Positions 6,198 to 14,299 of a DNA stretch of 16,210 nt are shown piece by piece. The DNA comes from Clostridiales bacterium (GTDB taxonomy: Bacteria > Bacillota > Clostridia > Oscillospirales > Acutalibacteraceae). The position numbers and the translations under genes are program-made. The first letter of the stretch is position 1; each line of letters starts with the position of its first letter. The DNA lies in the NCBI GenBank assembly GCA_019419895.1, contig JAHZIE010000044.1:5701-21910 (forward strand), written 5' to 3'. The notes under the pieces were generated by a model that was not told the origin of the DNA, ran no database searches, and worked only from the letters and a program-made list of their open reading frames with translations.

Positions 6198-7409
6198 ATG
6201 GAAAAGAAAATCAAAAAGGTTGTTCTGGCTTATTCCGGTGGGCTGGATACTTCTATTATCATTCCTTGGCTGAAGGAAAACTATGATAATTGCGAGGTTA
6301 TCGCCGTAGCCGCCGACGTTGGGCAGGGAGCCGAGCTCTCCGGGCTGGAGGAAAAAGCGAAAAAGACTGGCGCGTCCAAGCTGTATATCGCGGATCTGAA
6401 AAAAGAATTTGTCGAGGAATATGTATGGCCGACACTGAAGGCGGATGCAGTCTATGAGAATAAATACCTTCTTGGCACCTCTTTCGCAAGGCCCATTATT
6501 GCAAAAAGAATTGTTGAGATTGCAAAGGCGGAGGGAGCGGACGCTATCTGCCACGGATGCACCGGAAAAGGAAATGATCAGGTCCGTTTTGAATTGGCAA
6601 TCATGGCTTTTGCGCCGGATATGAAGATTATCGCTCCGTGGAGAACCTGGGAGCTCAAGTCCAGGGAAGAGGAGATTGAGTATGCGGAGGCCCATAATGT
6701 TCCCCTGAACATTACCAGAACCACCAATTATTCCAAGGATAAAAATCTTTGGCATCTTTCCCATGAAGGATTAGATCTGGAGGATCCCGCGAACGAGCCT
6801 AAATATGATGAAATTCTGGAGCTGGGCGTTTCTCCGGAGAAGGCGCCGGATCAGCCAACTTATGTGACCATTGATTTTGAGAAGGGTGTCCCGGTTGCCC
6901 TCAATGGCGAAAAGGTTGACGGCGTAACCATGATCCAGAAATTGAATGAATTGGGCGGGGCCAACGGCATCGGAATTGCCGACATGGTGGAAAACCGTTT
7001 GGTCGGTATGAAGTGCAGGGGCGTTTACGAAACTCCCGGCGGCTCTATTCTTTATCATGCCCATAATAAGCTGGAAGAAATCTGCCTTGACAGGGATACT
7101 TACCATTATAAGCAGCTGGTCGGCGTGCGGTTTGCCGAGCTGGTCTACTTTGGCCAGTGGTATACTCCTTTAAGGGAAGCTCTTTCCGCCTTTGTGGATG
7201 AAACCCAGAAAACGGTGACGGGAAGCGTCAAACTCAAGCTTTATAAAGGAAACATCATCGACGCGGGAGTCACCTCTCCCTATTCCCTGTATGATCAGGA
7301 GATCGCCACCTTTGACGAGGATGAGGTTTATAATCAGAACGATTCCGCGGGATTCATTCATTTGTTCGGTTTGCCTATTAAGGTGAGGGCAAAGAAGGAA
7401 GGCAAATAA
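6198..7409 (+). CDS. argG: Argininosuccinate synthase
   Basis: Joins citrulline and aspartate with ATP (to AMP and PPi) to make argininosuccinate, the penultimate step of arginine synthesis. The 403-residue length is standard. The N-type ATP pyrophosphatase loop AYSGGLDTS is at residues 11-19, and the GCTGKGNDQVRFE signature at 120-132. LNITRTTNYSKDKNLWHLS and the C-terminal multimerisation helix region are also present. The ATG at 6198 follows AAAGGGG at 6183-6189. It is the first gene behind the ARG-box promoter, with argH next after a 112-base gap holding two hairpins. No missing residues or frame problems were seen. Confidence 0.98.
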   Translation: MEKKIKKVVLAYSGGLDTSIIIPWLKENYDNCEVIAVAADVGQGAELSGLEEKAKKTGASKLYIADLKKEFVEEYVWPTLKADAVYENKYLLGTSFARPIIAKRIVEIAKAEGADAICHGCTGKGNDQVRFELAIMAFAPDMKIIAPWRTWELKSREEEIEYAEAHNVPLNITRTTNYSKDKNLWHLSHEGLDLEDPANEPKYDEILELGVSPEKAPDQPTYVTIDFEKGVPVALNGEKVDGVTMIQKLNELGGANGIGIADMVENRLVGMKCRGVYETPGGSILYHAHNKLEEICLDRDTYHYKQLVGVRFAELVYFGQWYTPLREALSAFVDETQKTVTGSVKLKLYKGNIIDAGVTSPYSLYDQEIATFDEDEVYNQNDSAGFIHLFGLPIKVRAKKEGK

Positions 7410-7415
7410 TCTGTT

Positions 7416-7480
7416 CCGCGAAAACGCGGGAGCCAGGATTTATACAACCTGCCGGGAATGTGGTTTTCCGGCAGGCTTGT
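7416..7480 (+). terminator. Two hairpins between argG and argH (possible attenuator)
   Basis: A small stem CCGCG-AAAA-CGCGG (7416-7429) is followed by a larger one: 7448-7458 pairs with 7465-7475 (CCTGCCGGGAA with one G-T pair), extended across a single bulged C by ACAA/TTGT (7444-7447 with 7477-7480). The bases after it, GTTTTCAT, are only weakly T-rich. This is likely partial termination or an mRNA-stability element that lowers argH and downstream output relative to argG, not a full stop, since argH has no clear promoter of its own. Confidence 0.5.
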
Positions 7481-7521
7481 GTTTTCATAACCAGGAATTT
7501 CATAAAGAGGGGGTTCTGTCG

Positions 7522-8931
7522 TTGAAGCTGTGGACAGGACGGTTCAGCAAGGAACTGGATAAAAAGACCAATGATTTCAATTCCTCCATTGCTTTTGACA
7601 GCCGGATGTACCGGGAGGATATTGAAGGAAGCATCGCCCATGCCACCATGCTTGGCGCATGCGGGATTATCGCTCCTACAGAGTCGGAAGTCATCTGTCG
7701 GGGACTGTCGGAAATATTGGAGGATATTGAAAGCGGAAAGCTGGAAATAGATCCCAACGCGGAGGATATCCATACCTTTATAGAGGGAGAGCTGACCGCG
7801 CGTTACGGCGATGCGGGCAAACGCCTGCATACAGCTCGCAGCAGGAATGATCAGGTTGCCCTGGATGTCAGGCTGAGCCTGAAAAAACAGGCCGCTGGGA
7901 TTCGCTCCCAGTTGTTAGAGCTGCTGGAGGTTCTCTGCGACAAAGCGGAATTGTATGCCGACACCGTAATGCCAGGATATACCCACTTGCAGAGGGCGCA
8001 GCCCATCACCTTTGGGCATCATCTGATGGCTTATGCGGAGATGTTCCTGCGGGATTTGGGAAGGCTGGAGGATGCCTGCCGGCGGATGGATGTTATGCCT
8101 TTAGGATCGGGCGCCCTTGCCGCAACCACTTATCCCCTTAACCGGCAGATGACGGCTGATCTGCTGGGCTTTTCCCAAATTTCGCAAAACAGCCTGGACG
8201 GCGTTTCCGACAGGGATTTTTGTGTGGAGCTCGCCGCCGCCCTGTCCTTGATCATGGTTCACCTTTCCAGGTTTTCGGAAGAGGTGATCCTGTGGTGTTC
8301 CTGGGAATTCAAGTTTGTTGAACTGGATGACGCCTTTGCCACAGGCTCAAGCATCATGCCACAGAAGAAAAACCCGGATATCGCGGAGCTGGTGAGGGGA
8401 AAATCCGGCAGGGTGTTTGGGGATTTGATGACCCTTCTGACCGTCATGAAGGGGCTTCCCCTGGCTTATAACAAGGATATGCAGGAGGACAAAGAGGCCA
8501 TTTTCGACGCCATGGATACGGTGAAAATGTGCCTGACGGCCTTTATCCCCATGGTGGATACCATGAAGGTAATCAAGGAGAATATGAGAAAAGCGGCGGC
8601 GGGGGGCTTCATCAATGCCACCGACTGTGCCGATTATCTGGTGGGCAAGGGGATTCCCTTCCGGGACGCCTATAAAGCGACGGGAGCTTTGGTCGCTTAC
8701 TGTATTTCCCACGGGAAAACATTGGAAACTCTTACCCTTGAGGAATATCAAAGAGTGCACGGTGCTTTTGACGAGGGCGTTTTTGCGGCCATTTCCCTGG
8801 AAGCATGCGTAAATGGCCGCAAGGTGACAGGCGGACCTGCCGCGGAAAATGTGCGTTTTCAGGCGGATCGGGTGAGAAAGCTTGCCGCCATGGCCAGGGC
8901 AGAAGAGAAGGGGGAGAAGAAGAATGATTAA
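7522..8931 (+). CDS. argH: Argininosuccinate lyase
   Basis: Splits argininosuccinate into arginine and fumarate, the last step of the pathway; a homotetrameric fumarase/aspartase superfamily enzyme. The 469-residue protein carries HTARSRNDQVALD (103-115), GYTHLQRAQPIT (152-163) and the superfamily signature GSSIMPQKKNPD (275-286), whose flexible loop holds the catalytic serine. I chose the TTG at 7522, which gives the family's usual beginning (M)KLWTGRF and has AAAGAGGGGG 8 bases upstream. The frame stays open to an ATG at 7477, but that start would lie inside the hairpin and has no ribosome site. The end overlaps argC by eight bases, so argH and argC are probably translationally coupled. Confidence 0.96.
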   Translation: MKLWTGRFSKELDKKTNDFNSSIAFDSRMYREDIEGSIAHATMLGACGIIAPTESEVICRGLSEILEDIESGKLEIDPNAEDIHTFIEGELTARYGDAGKRLHTARSRNDQVALDVRLSLKKQAAGIRSQLLELLEVLCDKAELYADTVMPGYTHLQRAQPITFGHHLMAYAEMFLRDLGRLEDACRRMDVMPLGSGALAATTYPLNRQMTADLLGFSQISQNSLDGVSDRDFCVELAAALSLIMVHLSRFSEEVILWCSWEFKFVELDDAFATGSSIMPQKKNPDIAELVRGKSGRVFGDLMTLLTVMKGLPLAYNKDMQEDKEAIFDAMDTVKMCLTAFIPMVDTMKVIKENMRKAAAGGFINATDCADYLVGKGIPFRDAYKATGALVAYCISHGKTLETLTLEEYQRVHGAFDEGVFAAISLEACVNGRKVTGGPAAENVRFQADRVRKLAAMARAEEKGEKKND

Positions 8932-9958
8932 GGTCGGAATTGTCGGCGCTACCGGATATGTGGGGGCGGAACTGGTCCGGCTGCTTTACAGCCATCCCCA
9001 GGCGGAAATTGCCGCCATAAGTTCGGTCTCTTTTGAGGGGAAGCCTCTCAGCGAGGTTTATCCCTCTTATCGGTTCTTATGGGATATGGAGTGCGGTTCC
9101 CAGGAGGAAGTTGTGGAAAAGGCGGATGTAATCTTTGCGGCTTTGCCCCATGGACTTTCTCAGGAACTTGCCGCGGAATGTATGGAAAAGGATAAGATTT
9201 TTATTGATATGGGCGCCGATTTCCGTTTAGAAAGGGAAGAGGATTATGAGGAGTGGTACGGAGGAAAATTCCTTGACGCCAGCCTTCATGCCCAGGCGGT
9301 TTACGCTATGCCGGAATTTTTCCGGGATCAGATTATCGGAAAAAAACTGATTGCCAACCCAGGCTGCTACACTACGGCGGTACCAATGGCAATCGGTCCG
9401 GCGGTAAAAGCCGGATTGGTGGAAACGTCGGGGATCATTGCCGACTGTAAATCAGGTGTTACAGGGGCGGGAAGAAAACTGACCCAAAATACCCATTATG
9501 CCGAATTAAACGAGGGCTTTGCCCCTTACAAGGTGGCTTCCCATCGGCACACGCCCGAAATTGAGCAAACACTTTCCCATTTGGCGGGAAGAGAGGTCAA
9601 AATCACCTTTGTGCCCCATCTGCTGCCCATTAACAGGGGGATCATCGCCACTGTGTACGCGAGATTGAAAAAGGGCGTCACTGAGGAAGAGGTACGGGGT
9701 GTTTATGAGGAATTCTGCGGAAAGGAACAGTTCCTGCGGCTGCTGCCCAAGGGGGCCGCTGCGGATCTCAAAAATGTCAAATATTCCAATTACTGCGATA
9801 TTTCCCTTCATATTGACGCCAGAACCGGCACGTTGGTGGCGGTATCGGCTATTGACAACATGGTAAAAGGGGCGGCGGGCCAGGCGATACAAAATATGAA
9901 TCTGGTCTGCGGGCTGGATGAGGATGCGGGGCTTCAAATCATGCCGCCGGCATTCTAA
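8924..9958 (+). CDS. argC: N-acetyl-gamma-glutamyl-phosphate reductase
   Basis: NADPH-dependent reduction of N-acetylglutamyl phosphate to the semialdehyde, third step of ornithine synthesis. The 344-residue protein has the Rossmann motif GATGYVG (8-14), the catalytic cysteine C148 in NPGCYTTA and the conserved HRHTPEI segment (207-213) supplying the active-site histidine. The length fits the standard bacterial type 1 enzyme. The ATG at 8924 has GGGGGAG upstream inside the end of argH and gives the typical start MIKVGIVGATG; reading further upstream adds a basic stretch unlike the family. argJ follows after 43 bases that hold only its ribosome site. Confidence 0.97.
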   Translation: MIKVGIVGATGYVGAELVRLLYSHPQAEIAAISSVSFEGKPLSEVYPSYRFLWDMECGSQEEVVEKADVIFAALPHGLSQELAAECMEKDKIFIDMGADFRLEREEDYEEWYGGKFLDASLHAQAVYAMPEFFRDQIIGKKLIANPGCYTTAVPMAIGPAVKAGLVETSGIIADCKSGVTGAGRKLTQNTHYAELNEGFAPYKVASHRHTPEIEQTLSHLAGREVKITFVPHLLPINRGIIATVYARLKKGVTEEEVRGVYEEFCGKEQFLRLLPKGAAADLKNVKYSNYCDISLHIDARTGTLVAVSAIDNMVKGAAGQAIQNMNLVCGLDEDAGLQIMPPAF

Positions 9959-10001
9959 CGTAAGGAAAGGAAAAAAAGAGCGAAGAGAGGCATGAGGACA
10001 A

Positions 10002-11222
10002 ATGGAGATAAAATGGATTGACGGAGGGGTCACGGCGCCTGCCGGATTTATGGCTTCCGGGATTCACTGCGGTATCAGAAAAAATAAAAGCAAGCGGGAT
10101 TTGGCGCTGATTTACAGTGAAAAGGTGTGCACGGCTTCGGCTGTCTATACCCAGAACCTGGTGAAGGGAGCTCCAAATCTCGTAACAGAGAAAAATCTTG
10201 CCGACGGGCTTGCGCAGGCGGTGATTTGCAACAGCGGAAATGCTAATACCTGCAACGCCGACGGTGAGGAAAAGGCTTATGCCATGTGCCGGCTGGTGGC
10301 GGAACGGCTGCATATTCCGCCTGAAAATGTGATTGTGGGATCCACTGGTGTAATTGGTCAGCCTTTGCCCCTGGAACCCATCATCCAGGGCGCCGACGCT
10401 TTGGTTGCGGCGTTGAGCCGGGAGGGGAGCTCCCAAGCGGCGGAGGCTATTATGACCACTGACCTGAGAAAAAAGGAAATCGCTGTGGAGATTATGATTG
10501 GCGGCAAGCCGGTCAGAATTGGCGGCATTGCCAAGGGATCAGGAATGATTCATCCCAACATGGCGACCATGCTGGGATTCTTGACGTCTGACGCGGCGAT
10601 CTCTAAGGAAATGATTAAGATGGCTCTCCAGCAGGCGGTTGCCGTCACCTTTAACATGGTCAGTGTGGATGGGGACACCTCTACCAATGATATGGTGGCC
10701 CTTATGGCTTCAGGTTCTGCGGAAAACCGCCCGATTACAGGCCCGGGAGAGGATTATGATGCCTTTTGTACGGCTCTGACCGAAATTTGCAGAAAGCTCA
10801 GCAGGGAGCTTGCCAGGGACGGGGAAGGGGCGACAAAGCTTCTTGTCTGTAAGGTTGCCGGTGCTCCTACCTTTGAGGATGCGAAAAAAGCGGCCAAGGC
10901 CGTGATATGCTCCAGCCTGGTGAAAGCGGCCATGTTCGGCGCGGATGCCAACTGGGGCAGAGTGCTGTGCGCGCTGGGCTATTCCGGGGCCGCTATCGAT
11001 ATTCATACGGTCGGCGTTTCTTTTGCCTCTAAGACCGGAAAAATTGAGGTCTGCCGTGACGGGGCGGGGATTCCCTTTAGCGAGGAGATCGCCAAAAAGG
11101 TGCTGACAGAGGAAGAAATCCTGATTGATGTGACTGTCCGCAGTGGGGAATGTGAGGCCGAGGCTTATGGCTGTGATTTGACCTATGACTATGTGAAGAT
11201 AAACGGCGATTATAGAACCTGA
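10002..11222 (+). CDS. argJ: Ornithine acetyltransferase / glutamate N-acetyltransferase
   Basis: Moves the acetyl group from N-acetylornithine to glutamate, recycling it; many members also use acetyl-CoA to make the first N-acetylglutamate. It is an Ntn-type enzyme made as a precursor that cuts itself before a conserved threonine. Here that is T189 in KGSGMIHPNMATMLGFLTSD, giving chains of about 188 and 218 residues. STGVIGQPLP (about 114-123) forms part of the oxyanion region. The 406-residue length is standard. With no argA in the cluster, the bifunctional form is the simplest reading, but one- versus two-substrate members cannot be told apart with certainty by eye. TGAGGA precedes the ATG. 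A terminator-like hairpin lies just beyond the stop. Confidence 0.96.
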   Translation: MEIKWIDGGVTAPAGFMASGIHCGIRKNKSKRDLALIYSEKVCTASAVYTQNLVKGAPNLVTEKNLADGLAQAVICNSGNANTCNADGEEKAYAMCRLVAERLHIPPENVIVGSTGVIGQPLPLEPIIQGADALVAALSREGSSQAAEAIMTTDLRKKEIAVEIMIGGKPVRIGGIAKGSGMIHPNMATMLGFLTSDAAISKEMIKMALQQAVAVTFNMVSVDGDTSTNDMVALMASGSAENRPITGPGEDYDAFCTALTEICRKLSRELARDGEGATKLLVCKVAGAPTFEDAKKAAKAVICSSLVKAAMFGADANWGRVLCALGYSGAAIDIHTVGVSFASKTGKIEVCRDGAGIPFSEEIAKKVLTEEEILIDVTVRSGECEAEAYGCDLTYDYVKINGDYRT

Positions 11223-11247
11223 CGAAGGGATACCGCTGTTTTGGGGG

Positions 11248-11281
11248 ATTCCCGTCCCTCTTGTACTGGACGGGAGTTTTT
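11248..11281 (+). terminator. Terminator-like hairpin after argJ
   Basis: The 7-bp stem CCCGTCC (11251-11257) with GGACGGG (11268-11274) is extended by three more pairs including one G-T (11248-11250 with 11275-11277) and followed by TTTTT (11277-11281). This is the form of an intrinsic terminator inside the arg cluster, 26 bases beyond argJ. No clear promoter is visible before argB, so readthrough must occur or a promoter has escaped recognition. Confidence 0.65.
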
Positions 11282-11365
11282 CCAAGCGTACAGACAGCCG
11301 TCCGCTGGCGGCGTAGAAAAAGTCGCCTGAGTAATTTGCATGCAGGCAGCTGCACGCTTGGAAAA
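11278..11365 (+). ncRNA. Structured multi-stem element between argJ and argB (unknown)
   Basis: A perfect 12-bp closing stem (11278-11289, TTTTCCAAGCGT, with 11354-11365) encloses 64 bases. Inside are two further stems: 11307-11312 with 11322-11327 (GGCGGC/GTCGCC, one G-T) and 11342-11346 with 11351-11355 region (TGCAG/CTGCA, 4-base loop). The drawn RNA is a three-way-junction-like shape ending 27 bases before the argB ribosome site. Its 5' arm shares the T-run of the preceding terminator, so the two folds may influence each other. I recognise no known riboswitch motif. It might instead be a remnant of a small mobile repeat. Confidence 0.35.
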
Positions 11366-11406
11366 GAAAATGAAAGCAATTTATGAAGATACGGAGGAGA
11401 AGAGCC

Positions 11407-12264
11407 ATGGATGTGTCAACCAAGGAAAGAGCGCAGATTTTGGTTCAGTCGCTGCCTTATATACAGAAAAACGCGGGAAAAACCATCGTGGTGAAATATG
11501 GCGGAAACGCCATGATCAGTCCTGATTTGAAGGAGGCGGTCATGAGCGATATTGTGCTGATGACCTTGGTAGGGATCAATGTGGTTCTGGTGCATGGCGG
11601 TGGACCGGAAATCAGCGATATGCTCAGAAAGATAGGAAAAGAAAGCCGGTTTGTCAACGGCCTGCGGTATACGGATCAGGAAACAATGGACATTGTCCAG
11701 CAGGTCCTGGCCGGAAAGGTGAACAAGGATCTGGTTTATCTGCTGGAACGCCATGGGGGCAAGGCCATGGGCCTGTGCGGCGTTGACGGAAATATGCTTC
11801 AGGCGGAAAAACTGATCACAGGGGAGGATATCGGCTTTGTGGGAGAAATCACAGAGGTGAATGTCCGTCCAATTATGGATGTGATTGAAAAAGGATATAT
11901 TCCGGTTATCTCCACAGTTGCCGGGGGCAAAAAGGGAGAAATGTACAATATCAACGCCGACATTGCCGCCTCCCGCATTGCGGCCGAGCTTCATGCGACA
12001 AAGTTGATTTTGATGACAGATATCCGGGGACTTCTGAGAAATAAGGACGACGAGGCAACCTTGATCCCGGTGGTCAATGTCAGCGAGGTTTCCAGCCTGA
12101 AGAGGGAGGGAATCATCAGCGGAGGAATGATCCCCAAAATTGACTGCTGTGTGGATGCGGTGCAGAGGGGCGTCAGCCGCGCCCATATTATTGATGGCCG
12201 TATCGCCCATTCGATCCTGATCGAAGTATTTACGGACGAGGGGATCGGAACGATGTTCTATTGA
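11407..12264 (+). CDS. argB: Acetylglutamate kinase, arginine-inhibited type
   Basis: Phosphorylates N-acetylglutamate with ATP; amino-acid kinase family. The 285-residue protein shows VVKYGGNAM (28-36, phosphate-binding lysine K30), LVHGGGPEIS (61-70) and INADIAAS (about 180-187). It begins with a helix-forming stretch of about 25 residues (TKERAQILVQSLPYIQKN) before the first strand and ends DEGIGTMFY. In the family this N-helix and the C-terminal GxGT region mark hexameric, arginine-feedback-inhibited enzymes, which fits a pathway where ArgJ makes this the control step. I chose the ATG at 11407 for the GGAGG at 11393-11397; an ATG eight codons earlier has no ribosome site. Confidence 0.97.
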   Translation: MDVSTKERAQILVQSLPYIQKNAGKTIVVKYGGNAMISPDLKEAVMSDIVLMTLVGINVVLVHGGGPEISDMLRKIGKESRFVNGLRYTDQETMDIVQQVLAGKVNKDLVYLLERHGGKAMGLCGVDGNMLQAEKLITGEDIGFVGEITEVNVRPIMDVIEKGYIPVISTVAGGKKGEMYNINADIAASRIAAELHATKLILMTDIRGLLRNKDDEATLIPVVNVSEVSSLKREGIISGGMIPKIDCCVDAVQRGVSRAHIIDGRIAHSILIEVFTDEGIGTMFY

Positions 12265-12347
12265 AAGGCGCAGCGGGAAGGAGATGAGCCTGTTTGGAAA
12301 AGGAAACGGACAACGGCGGCATCCGGGAAAATAATGAGGAGAAAAAC

Positions 12348-13043
12348 ATGTCCGCGCCTGAGACAATGAGGGAAGAACAGACGGTATCCGGGCAGAGGCA
12401 AAGCAGAGGAACAACCTCCCGGAGAGGCAGGCATTTCAAAGAGGATGAGAAACCGTCAGTCCTCAGACAGATATGGTGGTTTTTGCGCCCGACAGTCATT
12501 TGCTGCGCGGTGGTGCTGTTTTTGATGTTTTTTGTCTTTCTCTATGCTGTAGTGCCTTCCGGCTCAATGGAAAATACAATTATGACCGATTCTTTTATTC
12601 TGGCCAACCGGAGGGCCTATGATTTTTCAGAGCCCATGCGGGGCGATGTTATTGTGTTTGAAACTGATCAGGCGGAATCCAAAATGCTGGTAAAGCGGAT
12701 TATCGCGACCGAAGGGGAGCACGTTGAGCTGATTGACGGCAGTGTGTATATCAATGGAACGTTGCTCAACGAGCCCTATGTGCAGGGTAAAACTTGGAGC
12801 AATACGGCAGGGAGCGAATTCTGGGTACCGGAGGGATGCGTCTTTGTTATGGGGGACAACAGGGAATATTCCGCGGACGCCCGCGGGTGGCAGGATCCCT
12901 ATCTTCCCGTCGGGAATATCAAGGGACGGGTATTTGTGAATTTCTCCATCAAAGATTTTTATTTCCATATTATTGATAAGGGGGCCAATATGCGGGAAAT
13001 TTACGGGGAGATTCCGGTATGGAGCGCCTCGCCTGCCGCATGA
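12348..13043 (+). CDS. lepB: Type I signal peptidase (S26A)
   Basis: Membrane-bound Ser/Lys protease that removes signal peptides from exported proteins. From the ATG at 12348 the protein has 231 residues: a charged cytoplasmic start, one membrane segment (about 48-69, TVICCAVVLFLMFFVFLYAVV), then the outside catalytic domain. The nucleophile is S73 in PSGSMENTI, the general base K116 in MLVKRIIATEGE, and the box-D motif is MGDNREYSADARGW (about 168-181). All catalytic parts are intact. GAGGAG lies 6 bases before this ATG. An in-frame TTG at 12294 with AAGGAG 10 bases upstream would add 18 mostly polar, acidic residues, so either start is possible. It stands alone among arginine genes, with argD 27 bases downstream; no functional link to arginine synthesis is known to me. 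Confidence 0.93.
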   Translation: MSAPETMREEQTVSGQRQSRGTTSRRGRHFKEDEKPSVLRQIWWFLRPTVICCAVVLFLMFFVFLYAVVPSGSMENTIMTDSFILANRRAYDFSEPMRGDVIVFETDQAESKMLVKRIIATEGEHVELIDGSVYINGTLLNEPYVQGKTWSNTAGSEFWVPEGCVFVMGDNREYSADARGWQDPYLPVGNIKGRVFVNFSIKDFYFHIIDKGANMREIYGEIPVWSASPAA

Positions 13044-13057
13044 GAGGGAGGAAAGGA

Positions 13058-13078
13058 ATGGTGGTAGCGGATGAATAA
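13058..13078 (+). CDS. Possible six-codon minigene overlapping the argD start
   Basis: ATG GTG GTA GCG GAT GAA TAA (peptide MVVADE) has the best ribosome site in the gap, GGGAGG at 13046-13051, placed 6 bases before its ATG. Its stop overlaps the first codons of argD, whose ATG at 13071 is in another frame and only has GGTGG as its own site. Ribosomes could translate the minigene and restart at argD. It contains no arginine codon, so it is not an obvious arginine attenuator. It may be chance. Confidence 0.3.
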   Translation: MVVADE

Positions 13079-14261
13079 TCAGGAAATAATAAAAGTACAT
13101 GACGAGAATGTTATGGGAACCTATGGAAGGTTTCCGGTCGTTTTGGAAAAGGGGCACGGGGCGTCGGCCATCGATGCCGACGGGAAAGAATATATTGATT
13201 TTGGAAGCGGCATTGGCACCAACTCCCTTGGCTACTGCGACGATGGATGGGTAGAGGCGGTCACCCGGCAGCTTCACAAAATCCAGCATGTTTCCAATTA
13301 TTACTATAATGAACCTAACGCCCTTGCAGCCAAAAAACTGTGTGAGATTTCCGGATATGACAAGGTGTTTTTCGGAAATTCAGGCGCCGAGGCGAACGAA
13401 TGCGCGATAAAGCTGGCCAGAAAATACAGTGTGGACCGCCATTCCCGGGAGCGTACCACAATCATTTCTCTGAAAAATTCCTTTCACGGAAGAACAGTGA
13501 CCACCCTTTCCGCGACAGGACAGGATGTGTTTCATCAGTATTTCTTTCCTTTTACCGAGGGGTTTCGCTATGCCCAGGCCAATTCCATGGAAAGTGTGCG
13601 CGAGCTGATGGATGACACAGTCTGTGCCGTGATGCTGGAATTTATCCAGGGGGAAGGCGGAGTACTTCCTCTGGAGGAAGGTTTTGTCAAGGAACTGGCG
13701 GGTTTTTGCAAGGCCAAAAAACTCCTGCTGATTGCCGACGAGGTCCAGACGGGCGTGGGGCGTACCGGAAGCTTTTACTGCTTCCAGCAGTATGGCGTTA
13801 CCCCGGATATCGTCACCTCGGCCAAAGGGCTGGGAGGAGGACTGCCCATCGGGGCGTGCCTGTGCACGAAAGAACTGGCCGGCGTTTTATCAGTTGGAAT
13901 GCATGGCTCGACCTTTGGCGGCAATCCGGTGGCCTGCGCCGGCGCGGTGGAAGTTTTGAACCGGGTCGGCAATGAAGATTTCCTAAAACAGGTGAGGGAA
14001 AAAGGGGCTTATCTGAGAAAAAGGCTGGAACAGCTTCTGTGGATTCGTGAGGTCAGGGGAAAAGGCCTGATGCTGGGAGCGGATCTGAAGGATGGATGTC
14101 CGCCGGCTAAGGACGTGATGGCGGCATGCCTGGAGAGTGGCCTTTTGATTTTAACGGCCAAAACGTCCATGCGTTTCCTGCCTCCTTTGACAATTACCTA
14201 TGGAGAAATGGAGAAAGGGCTGGGCATATTGGAAGAGGTAATGAATAAGCTCAGTCAGTAA
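13071..14261 (+). CDS. argD: Acetylornithine aminotransferase
   Basis: PLP enzyme of the class III aminotransferases that converts N-acetylglutamate semialdehyde to N-acetylornithine using glutamate. The 396-residue protein contains FGNSGAEANE (101-110, PLP phosphate contact), NSFHGRT (136-142), the LIADEVQTGVGRTG segment (220-233, with the PLP-contacting Asp) and the PLP lysine K252 in SAKGLGGGLPIGA. HGSTFGGNPVACA follows. Length is typical. The start is fixed at 13071 because an in-frame TAG lies two codons upstream. Some members also act on succinyl-diaminopimelate in lysine synthesis; the cluster position argues for the arginine role. A possible minigene overlaps its start. argF follows after 38 bases. 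Confidence 0.96.
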   Translation: MNNQEIIKVHDENVMGTYGRFPVVLEKGHGASAIDADGKEYIDFGSGIGTNSLGYCDDGWVEAVTRQLHKIQHVSNYYYNEPNALAAKKLCEISGYDKVFFGNSGAEANECAIKLARKYSVDRHSRERTTIISLKNSFHGRTVTTLSATGQDVFHQYFFPFTEGFRYAQANSMESVRELMDDTVCAVMLEFIQGEGGVLPLEEGFVKELAGFCKAKKLLLIADEVQTGVGRTGSFYCFQQYGVTPDIVTSAKGLGGGLPIGACLCTKELAGVLSVGMHGSTFGGNPVACAGAVEVLNRVGNEDFLKQVREKGAYLRKRLEQLLWIREVRGKGLMLGADLKDGCPPAKDVMAACLESGLLILTAKTSMRFLPPLTITYGEMEKGLGILEEVMNKLSQ

Positions 14262-14299
14262 AGAATAGACTATAATGGAAGAAATGGAGAAAACAGGGT

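Noticed and set aside
11416..12414. Minus-strand reading frame of about 332 codons opposite argB and the lepB start
   Set aside because: It crosses two well-supported genes, lacks a ribosome site and gives a low-complexity, His/Cys-rich translation typical of a shadow frame. The 340-codon frame opposite argF (14354-15376) is rejected for the same reasons.
14271..14276. TATAAT just upstream of argF as an internal promoter
   Set aside because: There is no -35-like hexamer at 16-18 bases and no TG extension; one hexamer alone is expected by chance.
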